Below are positions 59,216 to 64,000 of a stretch of 64,000 nt of DNA, piece after piece. The position numbers were made by a program, and so were the translations under genes. Location: the NCBI GenBank assembly GCA_016648135.1, contig JADDOH010002283.1, positions 38,943 through 102,942 of the forward strand, read 5' to 3'. Position 1 is the first letter of the stretch, and every line of letters starts with the position of its first letter. The notes beneath the pieces were generated by a model, which was not told the DNA's origin, did not search any database, and worked only from the letters and a program-made list of their open reading frames with translations. This DNA is from Agrypnia vestita (taxonomy: Eukaryota; Arthropoda; Insecta; Trichoptera; Phryganeidae).

Positions 59216-59334
59216 ACATTACACGGCGTACAAAATCACTTCGGTAGGAATAGCGCTATCTTTTGGAGAGCTCATTGACTAATTTACCATATAAAACATT
59301 GATTAATTGAATGAATTAATTAATTGAATGAATC

Positions 59335-59480
59335 TGATAATTGACCCATGTATTCTCATCAAAATTTCAGCTCGATTGGACATTGGGAAGCGGGTGAAAT
59401 ATCGATTATAAGATTCCGTCTTGACAAACGGGTGAATCTAATATATGTGCGGTAAAATAGATTGTAACCTATCTAAATGA
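59335..59480 (+). repeat. Dispersed arthropod-type repeat, class unassigned
   Basis: catcaaaatttcagctcgat, ttgggaagcgggtgaaat and gacaaacgggtgaatctaat: wording common in scattered insect repeats, often taken as LINE 3' sequence. Confidence 0.4.
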
Positions 59481-60225
59481 AATTTCGGTAGGACGGCATA
59501 AATGCTGTTTGTATGTTTTCATGTATTTATGAAGCCTCAAATGCATTTATGAATAGACCTGACGCCTCACGGGACAGATGCCTCCAAATACATACCTACT
59601 TTTTATCTGCAATGATAATATATTAATGAAAAATCAATGATGCAAAGATGCACTGTTTATTGCATTCTGTGGTTTTCAAGTGAATCAAAATAAACCATTT
59701 GGTTTTGTTGTAATGTTTGGAAGTTTCTGGAAGCGCATCCGTCTAATTATGTCATTTGGTAATGTCAGAGTAAATGTTTATCCACCAAAGTCGTACGTGC
59801 ATTTTGTGTACATCACATACTATTAAAAAATCGTGTCATGACACAGGTACGTTCATTTCGGTGACGGGTGACGCTTGGGTTAGAGCTTATCTAAGAGGGT
59901 AGTTCACACTATTACGGTTATTATTAAACTTTTGCACATAATAGTATAGATACTAATATTTTGCAGGTTTAAATTAGAAGGTATATAAAATAAATCTATT
60001 GACATCGTAGAAAAACGGCTATTTTTTTTTTTGAAACACATGAAATAAACATAGACAAATGATGCCGGAAATTGCCCAGGTTGGTGTACCTTAGCTCAGT
60101 GCGGCCTTGACATTGGAGTCCGGATTTTCGCGAAAATAACATCAACAACGAAAATAATATCTAAGATGGCGAGTTGTGTAAGTATGCGAAATTTCATGCA
60201 AACGTTATCGTAGATGCAACGCAAA
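59481..60225. other. Spacer
   Basis: Nothing firm recognised. Confidence 0.35.
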
Positions 60226-60229
60226 AAAA

Positions 60230-60390
60230 TAAGGCCACATTTCTTTTAATCGTGTAACGTCCGTTATTTCGTTCACTGCTAAAAAATTAAATTAGACAGC
60301 CAGAGATGGGGTTTGAACCCCGGTCCACCGAACCCGAACCGGCCGTTCAACGCATGTTGCTACGGTCGCCTCCCCGTGGAGCGCCAATAA
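60230..60390 (-). repeat. tRNA-like SINE, second family
   Basis: Minus strand: ccgtagcaacatgcg (weak A box) and ggggttcaaacccc (strong B box, 60309-60322), followed by a body with gacagttt-like and acggacgttacacga segments shared with 53.83 kb. Confidence 0.55.
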
Positions 60391-60543
60391 TATGCTATAA
60401 ATATATACTAGGGCTTAGCAAATTCGCGAACCAACGTTCCGTCCTTTTTGACGGGTTGTAGCTAGTATCAATAATAATTGTTAAATAGTTTTAAGAACAA
60501 GATTTTTGGGGTTAAGTTGTAACCCCGATCCGGAACGGGAGTG
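60391..60543. other. Short spacer
   Basis: ttttgacgggttgtagctag resembles the inverse of 41.48-41.51 kb; no gene. Confidence 0.3.
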
Positions 60544-60724
60544 TTAGGCCGGCGCCACACTAAGCGCATCTTCCACCGCGTCTTTTCCATCGCGGAGCGC
60601 CGGTACGTTTCTTTCCATACAGTACGCGGTCATCAAACGTACTACGCGGATAATCGGCCATCGTCAGAATTGACGCGACGGATAAGACGCAGCGGATCAT
60701 CCGCTTAGTGTGGCACCGGCCTAA
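60544..60724. mobile_element. Palindromic MITE, 181 bp
   Basis: Ends TTAGGCCGGYGCCACACTAA are inverted at both sides (one C/T difference), with further gcgg/ccgc pairing inside. If TA is the target site the ends start GGCC. GC-rich with several CpG, no coding frame. Confidence 0.75.
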
Positions 60725-61165
60725 ATGTTTTTTCTTGATCGAGCGACGAACTGGCCATCTCGTGGCGACGCGTAAAATTTATTTATTAATTAATTATACA
60801 GAACATTAACATTTCAATGGCAGAGTTGATGAAACGTTACAATGAAAATATGGTCATCAAACCTCTTACAAATGCGTGATTCAGAATTTAACTACCCACC
60901 AATAGTGTCCTGCAGTGATTACAAATTGTACATTGATGTTAATTACATATAAAAATAACAATTTACACTAAAAGCTGGAATAAATTTGAATAAAAAATTA
61001 AGTGACTAATAAACATACTTGCGAAACATGGAACGTTCACATAATTATATTTAGCACCAACATAGTATTGGAACAGAAGAAATTGAGATTTTGCTACGAA
61101 ATTTTGAATATAAATTTTACACAGTGAGTAGAGAATTATATAATTGACAAAAAATTAATACAAAA
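60725..61165. other. AT-rich spacer
   Basis: Nothing recognised. Confidence 0.4.
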
Positions 61166-61169
61166 GATT

Positions 61170-61510
61170 GCAAAAATTGAAAATAGATTTTTTTACAAGG
61201 CTTTTATCATTTTATTTGAGTAATATTGAAACGAATGAATTTTTCATAATCGATATTTGTTATTGTAATGATAGTTAACTAACCGAATATTTTTTTTCAA
61301 TATTTCTGATAACTTTATGCAAAAAGTAAGTCAGAAATATTGAAAAAATATGCAAACTTTGATATATCATATCTCTATAACTATTGATACGGTCATGATT
61401 GCTCGAACAAATGTTCAAGCAATCATGACCGAAATTCGAATCATTCTAAAGCAGGAATCCACCTGTAACGTTTTTGCTATTAGCTATAAATATAGCTGTA
61501 TAAATAAAGC
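61170..61510. repeat. MITE family A with a 40-bp central palindrome
   Basis: Family order as elsewhere. The centre, cggtcatgattgctcgaaca followed by its inverse, folds at 61391-61432. Confidence 0.65.
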
Positions 61511-61545
61511 ATGGAGGAAAATGTAATTTTTTTTTTGTATATTAA

Positions 61546-61572
61546 TAATTAATAATAATAATAATAATAATT
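61546..61572. repeat. (AAT)n microsatellite
   Basis: About eight AAT units. Confidence 0.85.
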
Positions 61573-62565
61573 GGATAACTCGTATAGCGCCGTTTTCGCG
61601 AATACTCACCTCAAAGGCGCTTTACACAGAAAAATTATTATCTTACAAGACAACTTACTGCTAGAAAAGAAAAAACTTATTTACTATTACTTATTCACTA
61701 GGTGGCATACAAGAAGTGAAATTAAAACTGAGTACTATAATAGTTTGTGAGTGCCTGAAAGAATTAGGAATTCGCGGAGTGCACAATAGGAGTGGAAAAC
61801 ATTAGCTAGCGTTGTTATTGGAAACTATAATTTTTAATACATTCGTAAAATGGGATTACAGTGCAACGGTACGTTTCACGATTTACACATTGTAGAATTA
61901 AGATTATCGAATCAGATGACATATCCGGTCTGTATTAACGCAAAATAATCACAGTGTCACCCGACCATTCTACGTGAACGCCCGTCCGATGCAAGACGTA
62001 TTTCTTATCATATTTCCCGTTGAATATTTTTGATAAAATATTATTTTTGCACTCGTGATTATTACAACTCGTTCGTGAAACGTAATTAATAAGCAACGGT
62101 AGTCTTGCGGTTTAAATGAGTGTTTAAAAAATATTCGTTGACACGAAATTAATTTAATGTTACTGAACCTCGTTACTTCGTGGTATTTTAATTGATTTGC
62201 GCTTTTTGCGTGAAATTTGAATAATTTTGCGCAGCGTTGCAATAAGTGTGCGACGCTAACTCGTTGGTGTTGTTCACCCATCGTGGTGATAATATTATAA
62301 TAATCGCCGAGTTGGCCTTATTTAAGAAGCATTACGACATTTTATTTTTTTTGCTTGCTAATATAGTGACTAGTGTTGCAAAATGCAGTTTGCCGAAGGG
62401 CACCCAATTAAGATCTAGAAGCTAGAGATAATCAACTCGTCAACATCGTATAGTACATAAAACACACGATTGTTTTGTATGTATGTAACGATTAATGAAT
62501 ACGATTTTAAACGTGCTCAAGAATGCACTTTAGGAATCAGTGAAGTGAACCCACCACAAACCCTG
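61573..62565. other. AT-rich spacer
   Basis: No gene recognised. Confidence 0.4.
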
Positions 62566-62567
62566 GG

Positions 62568-62640
62568 CTGTTCTGCGAACAAAAGCCCCCATACACTTTC
62601 GGCGTCCATATTGACATTATTTTAATGCTAAAGTGTTATC
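62568..62640 (-). repeat. Dispersed repeat shared with 5.61-5.66 kb
   Basis: Minus strand: tttagcattaaaataatgtc and gccgaaagtgtatgggggc. Confidence 0.5.
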
Positions 62641-62997
62641 ACCCGCGCCGCATGCGAGCCAAAAGCGTTCGTGCTGCGCAGCACACAAAATTACTCCACT
62701 GTCTCTCGGGTAGGTACCACAGGGAATTAATAAAATATATTTGATAGAAAATAATATACATTTCCAGATAGTACATACATACGTCGTCGAGATTGAACTT
62801 TAGAAAACGGAACAAAAGTAACCGAACCCAGATGAACGGGATGAAGAATATAGAAGAAATGTGTGTGTCTGTATAGCTGATGTCGCCCACAATCTACAGA
62901 GTAGAAATATTTGTGAATTGTGACACAAAAAATGTGAATTCTAAAGATAATTGGAGTCTTCTTCTTCAAATGTAGCAAATTTATTTTGTGGTAACAT

Positions 62998-63211
62998 AAT
63001 TATAATTAATATAAATTAACTTTGTTTATACCACTTATTTATTGAAAAAAATCAACATGTTTCAAAGCCAATGGCTTCTTCATCAGGAAAACAAAAATAA
63101 TAATAATAATAAATTTTTGTTTTCCTGATGAAGAAGCCATTGGCTTTGAAACAGCGATTTTTTTCAATAAATAAGTGGTTTAAACAAAGTTAATTTATAT
63201 TAATTATAATT
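62998..63211. mobile_element. Near-perfect palindrome of two Penelope-type termini
   Basis: Arms of about 95 bp around a small A/T-rich loop of aataat repeats. Plus core: CCTGATGA (63124-63131), A, GAAGCC (63133-63138), ATT, GGCTTT (63142-63147), GAAAC (63148-63152). The minus core is at 63059-63087 with the same stem. Outer arms read ataagtggtttaaacaaagt. Few mismatches, so the inversion is recent or maintained. Confidence 0.75.
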
Positions 63212-63635
63212 GGAGTCCATTTTATCTTTTTTTGATCACAAATTCATGTCAGCCGAAATCATCACTCCGCAAATAACCTTAGAGATGTAATATGGTAGCC
63301 ATTTTACCAACCTTTGATATGTGTACTTTCCAAGATTGCAAACTATAAAAAAAATTCTTAATTGAATAGAAAGCAAATGAAAATAAAAACTGTTTTGGTT
63401 TTTAAAATCGAACAATTAGAACCGAAGTAATGAGCAATTAACTTTTTATGCTCACGTCCGCTACGTACCTTACCGAATAAATGCTAGCTCGAATTACAAG
63501 CGATGCGGACTGCTAGCAAATATCTCAGTTCAAGGTCAGAGACTAGTTAAGAGAGTGCAGTAATTTCCGTCTTCGTTACTATTATTATTCGTTACTATAG
63601 CAGGTAGCACCAAGGACGTCCGATAACTGGCAGTT
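63212..63635. other. Spacer
   Basis: Nothing recognised. Confidence 0.35.
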
Positions 63636-63639
63636 TTTC

Positions 63640-63960
63640 TCCAGAATTATCATGTCACGTTTTGATATGCCCTGTACCGTTACCGGAGATTCTCAACGGT
63701 CACGCGCTTCATCCGGCAGTCCGCCCGGAGTAAAACGGTCGATTTCCCAAGCGCCCACTTGAAAACGCATCCAACGATCACCGTCGCGCCTTTGTGCGTC
63801 GGTGCTGTTTTTCCAGCGGCCGCTGTAATGATCCGGATCGTTACTCGCTCGCTTGCCGTCTCTTTCGTTCTAGTGGACACTGCGTTCTCTGCGTGCGAGC
63901 GAGTTCTTTATTCGATGTAGTTTACCCAGCAAGGTCGCGCGCGTGAGATTAGTCAAATCG
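63640..63960. promoter_or_regulatory. CpG-rich island at window end
   Basis: Evenly CpG-rich (cttactcgctcgcttgccg-like, gcgtgcgagcgagttct, aaggtcgcgcgcgtgaga). It may be a promoter or first exon continuing outside the window. The minus frame at 63680-63880 has no motif. Confidence 0.35.
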
Positions 63961-64000
63961 ACTGCGGTAAAAAGATATTCATATTTAAATGAAATGTGTT

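Noticed and set aside
1..64000. Known conserved insect microRNAs (for example let-7, mir-10, iab-4, bantam)
   Set aside because: No mature sequence of these families was seen on reading either strand by eye; this is not a computed search.

Overview
The window looks like animal, most likely insect, nuclear DNA. It is AT-rich (runs of A/T, TTAA and TAAT everywhere), carries no dense gene array, and almost every open frame is short and chance-like. It is packed with decayed transposable elements of types common in arthropods: a mariner, a Penelope-like element, 3' tails of non-LTR retrotransposons (LINEs), tRNA-derived SINEs, TTAA-, TA- and 8-bp-duplication MITEs, and many foldback (palindromic) repeats. 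I could not fix the insect order from sequence alone, and I found no complete host gene. It could be a large intron or a gene-poor region.

Layout. 0-9 kb: a LINE tail (1.2 kb), palindromic MITEs (2.1-2.6 and 3.8-4.3 kb), GC-rich islands at 5.1 and 9.0 kb that share a short module, and a foldback carrying Penelope-type terminal motifs (8.5-8.8 kb). 9-20 kb: a GC-rich island at 11.5 kb, a TTAA-flanked MITE (13.5-14.1 kb), a second Penelope-type foldback (14.8-15.0 kb), and a 1,286-bp mariner (18.8-20.1 kb) with a lightly damaged transposase. 20-34 kb: LINE tails, the second TTAA MITE in opposite orientation (24.7-25.1 kb), a SINE and several GC-rich islands. 34-41 kb: a Penelope-like element (34.9-36.2 kb) bounded by 131-bp inverted repeats that are identical, a TAA-flanked MITE, a 591-bp unit repeated three times, and a 39-bp minisatellite. 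41-64 kb: more SINEs, LINE tails, a hAT-like MITE, a 151-bp direct duplication, an unrecognised Cys/His-rich open frame (50.8-51.5 kb), the strongest CpG-rich island (52.4-52.8 kb), and two more Penelope-type foldbacks.

The most striking theme is a structured motif at seven or more places: CTGANGA, one spare base, a six-base-pair stem whose sequence differs from family to family, then GAAAC. It sits in the termini of the Penelope-like element and in the foldbacks. It resembles the hammerhead-ribozyme core known from Penelope-like elements, but has a constant one-base insertion and no standard stem I, so I call it hammerhead-like rather than a proven ribozyme. The GC-rich islands are the best candidates for host regulatory DNA or first exons, and several contain Pho/YY1-type GCCGCCAT sites.
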